This document shows, in pieces, positions 46,479 to 60,231 of a stretch of 64,000 nt of DNA. The first letter of the stretch is position 1; every line of letters starts with the position of its first letter. Source of the DNA: Trichaptum fuscoviolaceum (Eukaryota; Basidiomycota; Agaricomycetes; Hymenochaetales; Trichaptaceae); the NCBI GenBank assembly GCA_910574455.1, contig CAJSYZ010000001.1:2029424-2093423 (forward strand). Direction: 5' to 3'. A program made the translations under genes and the position numbers. Below the pieces are notes generated by a model, which was not told the origin of the DNA, did no database searches, and saw nothing but the letters and a program-made list of their open reading frames with translations.

Positions 46479-49400
46479 ATGAAGAAAACGTCTGCATCCC
46501 AAGGACAATCAACCCTTTCATCATACTTCTCTAATACGCCCACGAAGGGTGGCACAAGCTCAAAAACTGCAGGGAAGCGACGTGCAGCTGATACTTTCGT
46601 GGATCTTACATTGGATGAAGATCAGTCAGTTGAGCGTGTCGCGAAGAAGCGCAAAGACTCAACAAACCCTACTACCACTGGGGAGGAAACCATCGTTTTT
46701 GTACCAGACCTTTCGAATCCTTTACACGAGGGTTGCACCTTTAATTCTGCCGGGCCCTCCAGACTGAAGACCCCACCGCCTCGGTCATCAAAGATTAGTT
46801 GCAACTCCGTCGAAAAGTACCGTTTCATAGGCTCTCCGACCACTCAAGACGGTACGGACACCCACCCCGAGACGCCGGAGGAGAAGCGAGCAAGGAAAGC
46901 GCGTCGTGAGGCCTTCAAGCGTAAACTACTGGAGGACAACAGCACCTTTAGTAAGCGAGCAGGAAGACGTTCTCCTGAACCTCTACCAAAGTCGGGTGCT
47001 GGGGACTACAATAACTTAGAAGGCGACTTGAGAGTCGAAAGCGACTTAGAAGGCGATGACGTCGAAGAGAACCTACTTCCAAAAAGCATCAGCTCTAAGA
47101 AGTTTCCCTTCGGAGCAGATACACAAATTGCGAAGGCCTCTGCTAGCAGCGGCAAGAGGAAAGAAAAAGAAGAACTAGGTCCATCTGGCTTACCGTATAC
47201 ACCACTGGAGCGACAGGTATGAGTGATAGGTTTATAATCAACGTTCCGAAACATTCACGAATGATCACCTTAGATTCTTGTGCTGAAAAGGAAATATCCA
47301 GATACTGTGTTGATGGTGGAAGTTGGTTATAAGTATAGGTTTTATGGAGAGGATGCCCGGGTAAGTGCGGAAGAGAAATCACGCTGGAACTCTCATGTTC
47401 GACTGAGCAAACTTCCGTATATCATCAGATTGCGAGCAAGCACTTGAGCATTGTTGCTTTCACTGATAGAAACTTTCTGGCGGCTGGGATACCTGTCCAT
47501 AGAAGAGATATTCATCTGAAAAAGTATGTGCATCGGTTCACCTGCTATGTTCTATCTCTTTCTCATGCAAACTATATAGACTTCTTTCACAAGGATATAA
47601 AGTACGGATGGCCCTCTCCAATTACTTCGTTGTACTGAATATCAGCAGGTTGGCATAATTGGCCAAATGGAGACCGCTGCGTTGAAGAAAATATCAGACA
47701 ACCGGAACACACCGTTTGAGCGTGATCTTACCAATCTTTATACCGCTGCGACGTAAGTACTTGAATGGATGTGTAAATCCACTACTTAATCTTCTTACAG
47801 ATACATTGAAGAACTTGACGGTGTTGACGATCCGTCTACAATAACCCCTGGAATGGCACCTAACTTAGTATGTATTGTCGAAAATCTAGAGGGAGGTATG
47901 GGTGCAGATGAGAGGGTTTCATTCGGTCTTGTATCAGTAACTCCAAGCACCGGTGATATAATCTGGGATGACTTTCAGGATGGTTTCATGAGGACTGAAC
48001 TAGAGGTAAGTTTATAAAATTCCTATTTCATATGATATTCTTGAGTGAAGCGAAAACACAGACCCGGATGGCGCATATTAGACCTGCGGAGCTACTTCTT
48101 CCTACGAAAGGACTTAGCAAAGCATCGGAAAAGCTACTACGATATTTCACTGAGTTCGTCGCATTCGATCTTTAGTGTTAACGTAAATTACTGAGAGCAC
48201 GATTTTTAGTGATCGTCCTAGCGCATCGGCTGATAAGGAACGGGTGCGAGTTGAACGAATATCTAAGACTTTCAGCTTTTCGGAGGCATATCAAGAAATG
48301 CAATCCTTCTACGCGAGGAGAGCTGCCGGCGGATCCTCAGAGAGTTTCAAGACTGGAAAGCTACTTGCTTCACTCTCAGACCTTCCTCAAAGAGTTGTAA
48401 TCGGTCTCGCTAATAGCATGCAATATTTAAAAGCCTTTGGCTTAGCAGACGTTCTAACTCGAACAGAATTCTTCGCCAAATTCACGGAAAGACAGCATAT
48501 GTTGCTTAATGCAAATACACTGGCAAACTTGTATGGTACATTATGTCTTTGCGAGTTCTTGTTTTGATAGTCTCATAATACAGGGAGATTTACCGCAATC
48601 AAACAGACTATACTGCCAGGGGGTCTCTGATGTGGGCGCTGGATAAAACAAAGACAAAATTTGGCGCTCGATTATTCAGAAATTGGCTCGGAAGGCCTTT
48701 GGTTGATATCAGGTGAGTGGGACATGATTATATGACATAGAAAAGAAGTAATAGACTGTCACCAAGGGCGCTGCAAGCACGAGTTGACGCAATCGAAGAA
48801 ATACTTAATATGAAGTCAGTTCGCTCCAGGGAGCTTATCGTGAGGCTCAGTGAATTGCTGAAGGGCCTTCCCGACCTTGCGAAAGGTCTTTGTCGTGTTC
48901 AATACGGCAAGGTGAGTGTAATATCTCCTGTTCCTCTAAATGGTCCGCTTATGGGCTACCCAGTGTCCACCGAAGGAGTTTGCTTCTCTTGTGAAAGCCT
49001 TCAACAAGATTGCCGCTGCGTTTGAAGCCTATCAAACGCCCGAGGATGTCGGGTTTCAATCCGAGATCTTGAACGATGTATTCTATGCTCTCCCAAGGTT
49101 AAAAGAGCCTGTTAGAAGTATATTGGCAGTCTTCAATCTCTCCAAGGCTGTGGAAGATAAACGAGATGAATTATGGTACGACGAAGAAAAATATCCGAGT
49201 ATCGCAGATACGAGATGTGTGAGAATTCCTACTGTCAGCTTGTCGTGCCTCACTGACCAATTAGTTAGGCCATAGATATGATCGAGTCTGAATTGCAGGA
49301 CCATCTAAAGCATAGTGGGTGTTTAATTGATAGTTTACTACACAGACGTTAGCTAAATTATCCCTAGTTCGTAAAATCTTGCAAAAACCCGCTGCACAAT

Positions 49401-50860
49401 ACACAAGCGTTGCTGGCGAGGAGGTATGTGCTTATCGTCAACAATCGACAAAAATCACCGGATGACTAACTTGAAGGTAATGATAGTATTTGATAGAGAT
49501 AAAGAAGGACGAGAAACGCGAAATACCTGTGACCTGGAAGATAGTCTCGAGGTAGGTGACCTGACGTCGTTTTGTACGCACATTCATATTCTTGTGTCTC
49601 GACAGTACGAAGTCTCTCCGAAGATATCAAACACCAGACGTGCAGAAGAAAATACAGGAACGAGCACAATTCCAGGAGAAGTTAGAGGCTGAGGCGAACA
49701 GCGCATATCTAGACTTCCTCAAACAGACTATAGACGATCACTATATCCCGTTGCGAAACGTTGTAAACAAGTTGGCCGTTGCCGATTGTTTATTGAGTCT
49801 ATCTAGTGTGGCCTCGCAGGCTGACTACGTAAAACCAACATTCGTAGAAGATGACTTACTAGACATCAGGAATGGGAGGCATCCTATGATAGAAGTTCTT
49901 CGAACGGATCCGTTCGTCCCCAATGATATGTGTTTGGGTGGTGGAAAACCTCGAACGAAAATTATAACTGGACCGAACATGGGTGGAAAGAGCTCCGCCG
50001 TTCGCATGGTGGCTCTTGTCACACTCATGGCACAAATTGGGTCTTATGTACCTGCTTCATCGGTGCGTATGGGACTCGTGGATGCAATCCTAACTAGAAT
50101 GGGCGGTACGTTTACATTGAAGGCATTGTTTGGCGAATGTTGATCTCCTCATCAGCTTTCGATGATATATCAAGCGGACGATCAACTTTTATGATTGAGA
50201 TGTCAGAAACCAGCGACATCCTCCACAGCGCAACGAATCGAAGTCTGGTTATTTTAGACGAGCTAGGCAGAGGGACTTCAACTTTTGATGGGGTCAGTAT
50301 GCATTCAAGTGAAGTCTCCCTAAGCATACTATTTACTAACTAACTCACTCCGTTCAGATGGCAATTGCGAGCGCAGTTTTGGAACACTTAGTTAGTGTCA
50401 AGAGAAGCAAAACTCTCTTCATAACACATTATCCTCTTGTTGCAACAGCTACGGCAAAGAAATTCCCAGAAGAAGTTTGCAACGTTCATATGGGCTTCAC
50501 GGAAGAAACGGAACCTAGTGGAAAGCGATTTATCACGTTCCTATATCGAATAGCTGATGGTTTGTCTTCTGGGTCTTATGGAATAGAGTGTGCCAGGTTG
50601 GCAGGGCTACCCGAGGAACTTCTGGAGACTGCTACAGGACGAGCAAACGTCATACAGGCCGTCGTGGAAAGTCGTGGAAAAACGAGAAGGTATAATCATC
50701 TTTAAGCATATGAAGCAAGGATACCTGACGAAACTAAATAACCAGGGCACAAAAAGCGTGTCAGATCTTACATGAATTAATCACACACGAAAGCAACAAA
50801 AAGAATCAGATAAACGATTTGAAAGCAAAGCTGCATGTCATGTGTCAATATATGGAGTAG
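46479..50860 (+). CDS. MSH3: DNA mismatch repair protein Msh3
   Basis: Eighteen exons (46479-47216, 47274-47360, 47429-47523, 47580-47601, 47649-47752, 47801-48005, 48062-48153, 48210-48530, 48584-48712, 48755-48911, 48964-49218, 49269-49314, 49353-49423, 49499-49551, 49606-50105, 50156-50292, 50358-50689, 50746-50860) give 1152 residues. It starts with a PCNA-binding box (QSTLSSYF), then the mismatch-binding domain [36 protein letters not shown] and [19 protein letters not shown], which marks Msh3 rather than Msh6. The ATPase has [39 protein letters not shown] and LFITHYP. MutSbeta (Msh2-Msh3) binds insertion/deletion loops. Exon 4 is 22 nt and intron 49315-49352 is only 38 nt. The join at 49423/49499 is the least certain. 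Confidence 0.95.
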
Positions 50861-50887
50861 AAATCATTACTGTCCATCTAATTACGC

Positions 50888-53800
50888 CTACTTAGCTTTC
50901 CTTCGTTTTGCCTTCTCGTTACCCCCCTTTGCTTCGCTAGATCCTTCCGCGTCTGCTTTTCTCTTCGATAAGACCTTTCCGTCTGATGTCGTCACTAACT
51001 TCGAAATTTGCCTGCAGTTCGCAGCAAGGGATACCGCAGATTTGAATTGGGAGGACGCTTCGAGTTGTTTAGCTAAGTCATCCCAGTCTTCTGGTCTCCA
51101 TATCGACGACAAAGAATCGGCGGCGAAGCGCTTGGTGAAACGACAAAATTGCATCCCATCCTTAAGCGTTTCTTTCATCTGTGCCGCTGTCATAAATGGC
51201 TTGTCTGAAGAACAATTTTCTGAAACAACCCGTCCCAACGCTCTACTAACTGATGGCATAAACGCCGCGACATCTTCTTTCCTTGATTCCTGTTATGCAT
51301 AATTGATCAGACATACATCCAGCGAACAAATTGAAAGTTCTAACCGGGTTAGGAAGAGCCGTCAATAGTGACTGGATTAATGAAAACACTTGTGCTTGAC
51401 GGAACCCATTCGCGGAATTCGGTATAACCTCTATCAATGATAAACGGATACTCCATGCTTGCGAGGCAAATCGCTTAATGAAGTCGAGGATGAATCCCGT
51501 ACTCAGTGAAGAAGCCTTACGGGTTACGAAATCTTGTAACGACGCCTTGTATACCCGTAAGACTGCCGGCTCATCCTTAGCGATAATGGACTTCACTATG
51601 AAGAGGCTGCATAAACTGATCACCGATACCGCGTCTGGGGAGTGCGCTTTCCTAGCCCGCTGATGCAACGACTCCAAAACATCCACAGCTTTTGCCGTAT
51701 CGTCGATGATGACAATATCTTTCGGCTTCCCAAACCGAGAACGAAGAATACCGGTAGTTTTGTCCGCAAGTTGTTTCTCATCCGTACTAGTGGAAGAGAG
51801 TAGTTCCACAAGGGGTAAGATAAGTCGGAGAGTGAGGGGATTAGATGGTTGCTTCTTGATGAACGTATCTACAAGATCTAGCACCCGGTTTTTGAAGTAC
51901 GTCGCTTCCCGCTGGGCCCCGGTATCTACAGGAAAAAGAAGTAAGATAAAAGATTCAGTGGCATCGTGGTATTTGTATGAAATGGCGTACTTTTTCCTTT
52001 CTTTCGCTCTTCTACCTGACTGCGGAAGACTGCAGCAAGTTTTTCGTCTATTTTCATCATCTGTTCGTCGTCCATACTCTCCTCATCAGACTCCTCGTCA
52101 CTAGACTCGTTTCCAGCCTTCACTCCCTTTGAACCCACCGCCTCCTCCAGGGCCTTTCTTAATGCATTCGTCGCCTCCTCATCTTCGTCTCCCTCCTCGT
52201 CGTCCTCACCAGCACTTTCATCCTCTTTTTCATCCTCATCCTCATCCTCATCCTCATCCTCATCCTCATCCTCATCCTCATCCTCATCCTCATCCTCATC
52301 CTCAACGACCTCCTCTTCCTCGCCCGCCTCTTCCTCGTCAAGGGAGCCCTCTCCAGTAGGATCGCGCCTTTCCAATTGCTAAGAAATTTTCAAGTTAGAG
52401 CCACATTGATAAAGGCATTTTAGTGACGTACGGCGAGTATTAAGTCAACTGCAGTTTCCTTCACAAGGTTTGTCATTAGCGAGAACGCCATGTTGGCAAT
52501 TGTACGGTTGAAAGAAGTAGAATGCTCCAATAAACCTATGATAATGTCGATGATATAGTCAATCGGAGGACGGTCTGCCTCTTGGTCTTCATCATCCTTT
52601 TTCTGCTTTTTGGAGGACTTCTTGTTTCCAGCAGTCGTTTTGAAAAGGTTTGTTACGGCATCCGCACATTCCTACGAGACAATCAGCAAACGGATATGAA
52701 GATAGGGACTGCTTTTAGGTACCTTGAGGATGTCCCAATCAGCCTCCTCTTCATTATCGCAAAGGTTTTTCAGTAAGAGACAAGATATTAGCAGTCGAAC
52801 ACCGCGGGCTGCTTCGGCGTCCTTTTCTGCCGGCTAGAATGAAACAGATATGAAAATTACGGGTTTAGTCAAGTCACTAAATGCCTACTTTAATTTTCTC
52901 AAGAGTTGCAAGCGCTGTATCTCTCAATTCCTTCGTATCCTTATCGAGTTTACGAATGACTTGTGCGTGTTTTGTATCCTTTTCGAGAGCGCTGATTGTT
53001 TGTAAGACAGTTTGCACCCAGACCTCTCCGCTAATCCGCTTTTCTCCTTTGTCACCTGCTTCCTTTCCGTGCTGTGTCACTGGTTGCACAGTGAGGTCTG
53101 CGAGGGATGATAAGAGTTTCATTCGACATGCCTCGTGAAGCTCATCTGAAAAGGGTGGCTCGGGTACGATACGTAACTGTTAACACAAAAGATCAGATGG
53201 GGAAGCGCACAACTCGATGTCAGGTGAGGTACGCACAGCACAATTGGTACTCTTTGATGACTTCTTGTGAACCACGAAGAACGCATGCGTAGTAAGCCAC
53301 TCGAGTGCCATTTGTATGCACTCGTTGCTTTTAGGAATCGAGCTTTTCCGCAGGAGGGCTGCCAGTTGGTCAACAATCCATGTTCGTCGGGCATCGAGGG
53401 AGGCGAAGCTAGATTATAAGCGGCACACTATAGTAAGAAACATGAACTCAATGCATGAATTAGAATTCGTACGAGTTATTGTCTTCCTCGTTTACTTGCT
53501 TGAGTAGATACTCGAGGTATTCCTTGATTCCGTCACTGTCCATTTTTGCGAGAATAGATTCAACAGTCTTCGTTTTGGTAATTTTATCAAATTGGTGAGA
53601 GCCATGCGTTCCGGTTAATTGCAAAACGAGCGTAAATCCAGATTTAGGATCTTTTTCAACGACTTCAAGAACTTCAGTCGCCTGAAACAGCAAGTCATTG
53701 GATGGTCGATTGTGGCAAATGGGATATAGCATACCACTTGACGAGATATCTTGTGTAGATATCGATCATGTTTCGAAAGGTGGTTGATCCATGTTCGCAT

Positions 53801-55111
53801 AAAGTTCTTGGTAAATAGCATTTGAATATTCGATGGAGGGATCCGCTTGAGTGTCTTTTGAAACACCACAAATCCCCAATATTTTCTTTGAGGGGAGGAA
53901 GAGGAAGAGAATAGAGTTTCTAGGGTACGCAGGTAAAGTTAGCGTCAAGTTAGCCTTAAGTAGGACAGGCAAGGATCATTACCATCGACAACAGCCCTGT
54001 AGAAATCCTGGAGTTTGCCCGATGTTTTTGGTCGAGACGCGGGCTCCAGAAATTCATCAAGTATGTAGTCCCACACGAAGTGTACTTGAGGTTTCCAAGG
54101 TCCGGCAGACGTCTTCGCAGATTCTTCGCCCAACTCCTCAGATGAAGAATCCTAGATTTCTAATAAAGATCAAATGTACTCAAAACAGTCGGTACTAACA
54201 TACCTTCAATATTCTTCCGATGATACTCAAGTTTGAGTTCGAAAGTATGTCCGACGTTTTGAAGTGTGTCCCAACATATGTCTGCCAGGGCTGTTCTGGG
54301 TATAACCTTTGCAATTTTAGCGTGACGGCAATTTTCTCCGGACTCCAGATCTTATCCCTTGTATATATGTGAGTAAACACAGCGTCCTCGGCGTCCTTCT
54401 TCCACGAGACGGTCGCATTATTTAGAGCTACTGCCGCAGATATCAAAGTCCACCAACAACTCTCCTTGAGCCAGGACTTTTTCTCTCCGAGCGTAAGTAG
54501 TTCCTCGAGGAACGCCTCAAATGACTTTAAGCTACTCGGACTATTCGAGGAGGTCCTGAGCGGTTTCGTCCGCGTGAGGAGACCAGACTGTACGATGGAC
54601 TTTAAGCCGAAGAGTCTCGCGAAGAGCATGTCCCGTTCCTCCTGTCCTGACATGCTCCCAGATGTTTGGGACGCGTTCTTCAGCAAAGCGAGCACCTGCT
54701 CACATGTCACGGTGTCTATTATAGATAATAGCTGGAGAAGTGCATACTTAAAAGATGAGTCATAACTTCTGAATGAAGGCCAAATACCTCAGTCAAAGCG
54801 ACCGCGAAACCCAGTCTGCTGTTGTCCCTCGGACTGGCGAGTCCTCGAATGAGACGGCGAATCGCGTATGCCACATCGACCGCATTCGAAGCATCTAACT
54901 TTGCCGACCAAACTTCATCGTCATCTCCTCCGTCGTCTATGTTACTGAGTCTCTCTTTGATCGTCTCGTCTCCTGCTTCGGCAACAAAGTTGTCCTGAAA
55001 TTGATGTAGGGTTTGGATGAGCTTCGCGGAGGCGTCCAGACGTTCTGACTTGTATGCAGAAGACAAATGCCAGTATAATGGGAGTGTTGTTGTCGCAGTT
55101 GACGAGGACAT
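50888..55111 (-). CDS. POL5: Pol5 / MYBBP1A-like nucleolar protein
   Basis: Twelve minus-strand exons (54788-55111, 54204-54746, 53983-54151, 53735-53919, 53473-53681, 53233-53408, 52889-53145, 52723-52833, 52432-52671, 51991-52378, 51345-51925, 50888-51289) give 1194 residues. Helical-repeat segments are seen throughout: AYAIRRLIRGLASPRDNSRL, GFAVALTEYALLQLL, FARLFGLKSIVQSGLL, FTKNFMRTWINHLSKHDRYL. A long Asp/Glu run precedes EMINE-like helices (KNRVLDLVDTFIKKQPSNPL), and the end is basic (AKRRKAK). Yeast Pol5 was named a DNA polymerase but acts in rRNA production and ribosome maturation; the human relative is MYBBP1A. The gene is convergent with MSH3, the two stops being 27 bp apart. Confidence 0.91.
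52223..52305 (-). repeat. Hexanucleotide coding repeat in POL5
   Basis: About a dozen nearly perfect CTCATC units (plus strand), encoding an Asp-Glu alternation on the minus strand. This exon also carries an acidic, less repetitive flank. Such a pure hexamer should vary in length between strains without breaking the frame. Confidence 0.9.
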
Positions 55112-55802
55112 TGTGTCCGGGAGGGCGCTGGGCGCTGAGGAGGTGCGCAACGAGTAGAAGTGTGTATATTCAGCAGATCGTTCCAAGATTTTTTTACCGG
55201 ACACAGGACAAAAATAGACTTCAATTGCAATTGATTTCAAAACTTGAACTTGAGCTTCGGCATCTCGGCAACTTGAACGTGAACCTGAAATTGACACGTG
55301 ACATTTTGCCACTGCCAGTGAGCTTTTCCCAGGCTCGCGTGCGACTCCGACTGCATGACGACTCAGTCCGCACGCCGCACTTCGATTTCACCGGTACATT
55401 GAATGCGCAGAAGAATGTTGCTCATGGCCTCACGATATATACTGGAATACCTCACTGGCCGACCTACTTGCTGATAGTGAGCAGTGCCTTTCAGCTGTCG
55501 TATCATATCTAGTTGGGAGGAGAGTTAGCTGGTTTAGTGTCGACATCGCATCACTCACTGGCAGTTCTCAGCTTTCAATACACTGCCTGAAGACTTGTCT
55601 GCGTTATCATCCATCTCCGACTATCCCGATTGCGATGTCCTAATAATATTACGCCTTCTTTGTTCCGTCTCCCGTTCCTGATGGAGTCCATTGCGTGGAT
55701 AAGATTATAAATTGCATCTGCAGTGACACACCGGCAGTCTGTGCTCAAGGCTCTCCTTTACTATCTACTTCCAATTCGCTCTCATTGAGACAGTGCGTAA
55801 AT
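55112..55802. promoter_or_regulatory. Divergent intergenic region, POL5 / aldo-keto reductase
   Basis: No gene is supported. The plus frame 55054-55512 reads through the POL5 start on the other strand and has no family motif. I found no clear TATA box or repeated element. Confidence 0.4.
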
Positions 55803-57558
<1,756 letters not shown>

Positions 57559-57953
57559 ACTCAGGAATACTTTTCCTACAATGACAAAGGCTGAACTCGC
57601 GAAAGTATGAGAAGGTGTGTATGAATACTGAGAGAAGGCCACGAATGGGGTTCAGGCATATTTAGCATTCGATGTATTTTGTTCTTTTATGATGAATCTA
57701 GATCACTTGCATCCATACATCGGTATATAACATCTTGGTATTTGAGCTTGAGCCTGAGCGACGCGACGCGTCAGTATAAGTAGTATGCAAAGTGTTCGTT
57801 GCCTGTTCTGGACATTTGTTACGCGTTGTCGCGCAGTAACGGAAGCGAATCAAGGAGCACTTGATCTCAACCTCTCCTCTTCTTTTGCACTTCGGAAAGA
57901 GCGTGTCTTACAATCGTGGTCCGTGCGGACACTGATCTAGTCGAAGGTCCAAA
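57559..57953 (+). promoter_or_regulatory. Srv2/CAP upstream region with two ACGCGT boxes
   Basis: ACGCGT at 57766-57771, directly after an ACGCGA, and at 57821-57826, within 190 bp of the Srv2/CAP ATG at 57954. The first 150 bp are probably 3' region of the reductase gene. Srv2/CAP is not a classical G1/S target, so these copies also warn against over-reading the motif. Confidence 0.5.
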
Positions 57954-59869
57954 ATGTCATCAGGAGGTCTACATTCATTAGCGACCATCATTAAACGGTA
58001 AGAGCTGCGCGGGGTTTCCCTTCCTCACTCTTTCCTCATGGCCTGATTATCATGTCTGCATTCAAAATAGACTGGAGGCGGCGACCTCTAGGCTCGAAGA
58101 CCTCACAATTGCCCAGGCGAGCAAGGGCTCGACACAACGTGACGATTATCAGAATGATAAAGTCTCCGGCGATGGGTTCAGTACACCACCAGCTCCATCC
58201 CAGGGTCCTCCTCCTCCTCCGCCTCCCCCACCGCCTCCTCAGGCTCAGCCAGTCATGACCATCCCGAAAAGTGTAGAGGCGTTCGACGAGAATATATTAG
58301 AAGGAAAACTGAAGCTGTTTGCCGACTTAACAAGCTCCTTGGGCTCTCCTCTTCTCACAGAGCAGGTATGGTGCTTAAATGACCTACAGCTAATTGATAT
58401 ACCTAACAACAGCGCAGGTTGGATATGTGCAAAGCGGGTTTAAGAGTCTCAGGTTGATTATCCTGACTGCGTCGGGGTGCACAAAGCCGGACACAGCGTC
58501 ATTCAGCGGGTTGCTAGAACCTCTAGGCAAAGATGTGTCCAATGTCACACAGGTTCCAGAGAAGAACAGGAAGGAACGTATATGGTATAACCATCTACAA
58601 GTGGTATCCGAAGGAGCACCAAGCTTGGGTTGGGTGCAAGTTGTGAGTAGGCACGCATAATTTCTATTGAGTCATGATTGATGATCGTATAGGAGCCAAA
58701 ACCAGGCCCATTCGTTGCCCAAATGAAAGAGTCTGCTGAATTTTACGGTAACAAAGTCATCAAGGAGTTCAAGGAAAAGTAGGTGACCTGCTGTGCACGT
58801 CTTGCTTGAGAAGAAATTTGACCTGGTGTAGGGATGCAAAACATGTGGAATGGGTCAGGGCATGGCTATCGTTACTGGAGGAACAGCGTAAATATGTTAT
58901 GGAGTTTCATACTACTGGCTTGACTTGGAATCCTAAGGTAGCCTGTATCCTATCTCAGATAAAATGCAGCTAATTCAGAATGTAGGGCGTTCCACTCAGC
59001 AGCTATAAGCAAAGTTCCTCGGGTGCAGCACCTCCGCCTCCTCCTCCACCTCCGCCTAGTGCGGCATCTGCTTCCACCCCCTCTGGTGGCATTGGCGCTG
59101 TGTTTGCTGAACTTAATCGGGGAGAAGCTGTTACGAAGGGTTTGCGAAAGGTAGATAAATCGGAAATGACACACAAGAACCCGGAGCTGCGTGCATCGAG
59201 TGTTGTCCCTGCTTCCGCCGGGCATGCATCACCAAAACGTCCTGTTAAGCCATCCAAGCCTGCAGCGCTGGCGGGCAAGAAGCCATCGAAATTTGCGCTG
59301 GAGGGCACGAAGTGGATTCTTGTATGTGTTGCATATGCATTGATTCTTGCTACTATTTTGACAGGATTGAAATAGGAATACCAAGAGAACGAGCAAGGGC
59401 TTACTATAGACAATGTCGAGCTCAATCAGACTGTGAACTTGTATGGTTGCAAGAACTCAACCTTTGTAATTAAGGGTAAAGTGAACGCGATAACGCTAGG
59501 TTAGTGGTGTTTCTGGTGTTGTGTCCTGCCACTAATTACATGTCGTTAGTCAACTGCACAAAGACATCTATACTCGTTGAATCTGTCATCTCGAGCATTT
59601 CTGTGACGAATTGTCCCTCGTTCGCACTACAAATTACCGGAAACGCCCCGACCATTCAAATTGACACTACGGATGGTGGTCAGATCTATCTGTCGAAGGA
59701 TTGCCTTGGCGTGGAGATAACTACGGCGAAATGCAGCGCGATCAACGTCAGCCTACCTGTTGAGGGCGAAGAAGAAGGAGTATTTGTCGAGAGAGCCGTA
59801 CCAGAGATGCTGAGGACGACTATTAAGGACGGCAAGCTTGTGACATCGATAGTCGAGCACTCCGGATAA
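57954..59869 (+). CDS. SRV2: Adenylyl-cyclase-associated protein Srv2/CAP
   Basis: Eight exons (57954-57997, 58071-58365, 58418-58642, 58693-58778, 58832-58937, 58986-59321, 59376-59499, 59550-59869) give 511 residues. Order of parts: an N-terminal coiled coil ([18 protein letters not shown]) that binds adenylyl cyclase in yeast; a first polyproline run ([16 protein letters not shown]); the helical folded domain ([57 protein letters not shown]); a second polyproline run and WH2-like region ([20 protein letters not shown]); then the CARP beta-helix ([56 protein letters not shown]). CAP recharges and recycles cofilin-bound actin and links Ras to cAMP signalling. Confidence 0.96.
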
Positions 59870-60231
59870 CAAGCTCCAGCTCTCCCATGTGTAATACCCG
59901 CTTATATCTTCAAGTAATCCGTAGTTTTTCCCCGCTCCTCTTTTACTTCCGGAATACATCTTTACGAATAATCTTACGCAAAATTGAGGTTGGCGTTGAT
60001 GGACCTGCTCCGTTTTCACCGATGCCTCCTATTGTTCTGTTTACGCAAATGTTTTGCAATTTCATGGGAATCGTGGTTCTAGTGAATGCAACGGTTCTTG
60101 TGTCATGGACTTTTCTTGTTATGTGTAGAAATGCTCGGCAAGGGTCGGCTGACTGGTGTTGTATAAACGAGGGAGATTTAGAAGCCGGAAATTGATTGTA
60201 TGCTCACCGTCCCTTCTTCCCTCCGTTCATC
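59870..60231. other. Short intergenic stretch
   Basis: Contains the 3' side of Srv2/CAP and the leader of the phosphatase gene. The frame at 59887-60195 shows no motif. No TATA box was found. Confidence 0.4.

Noticed and set aside
46479..50860. Assignment of this gene as MSH6
   Set aside because: The N-terminal block [15 protein letters not shown] and [15 protein letters not shown] fits Msh3; the Msh6 form has a different start of the mismatch-binding domain. Both carry a PCNA box, so that alone is not informative.
59003..59425. 140-codon minus frame with a poly-Gly run
   Set aside because: It is the complement of the second polyproline run of Srv2/CAP.
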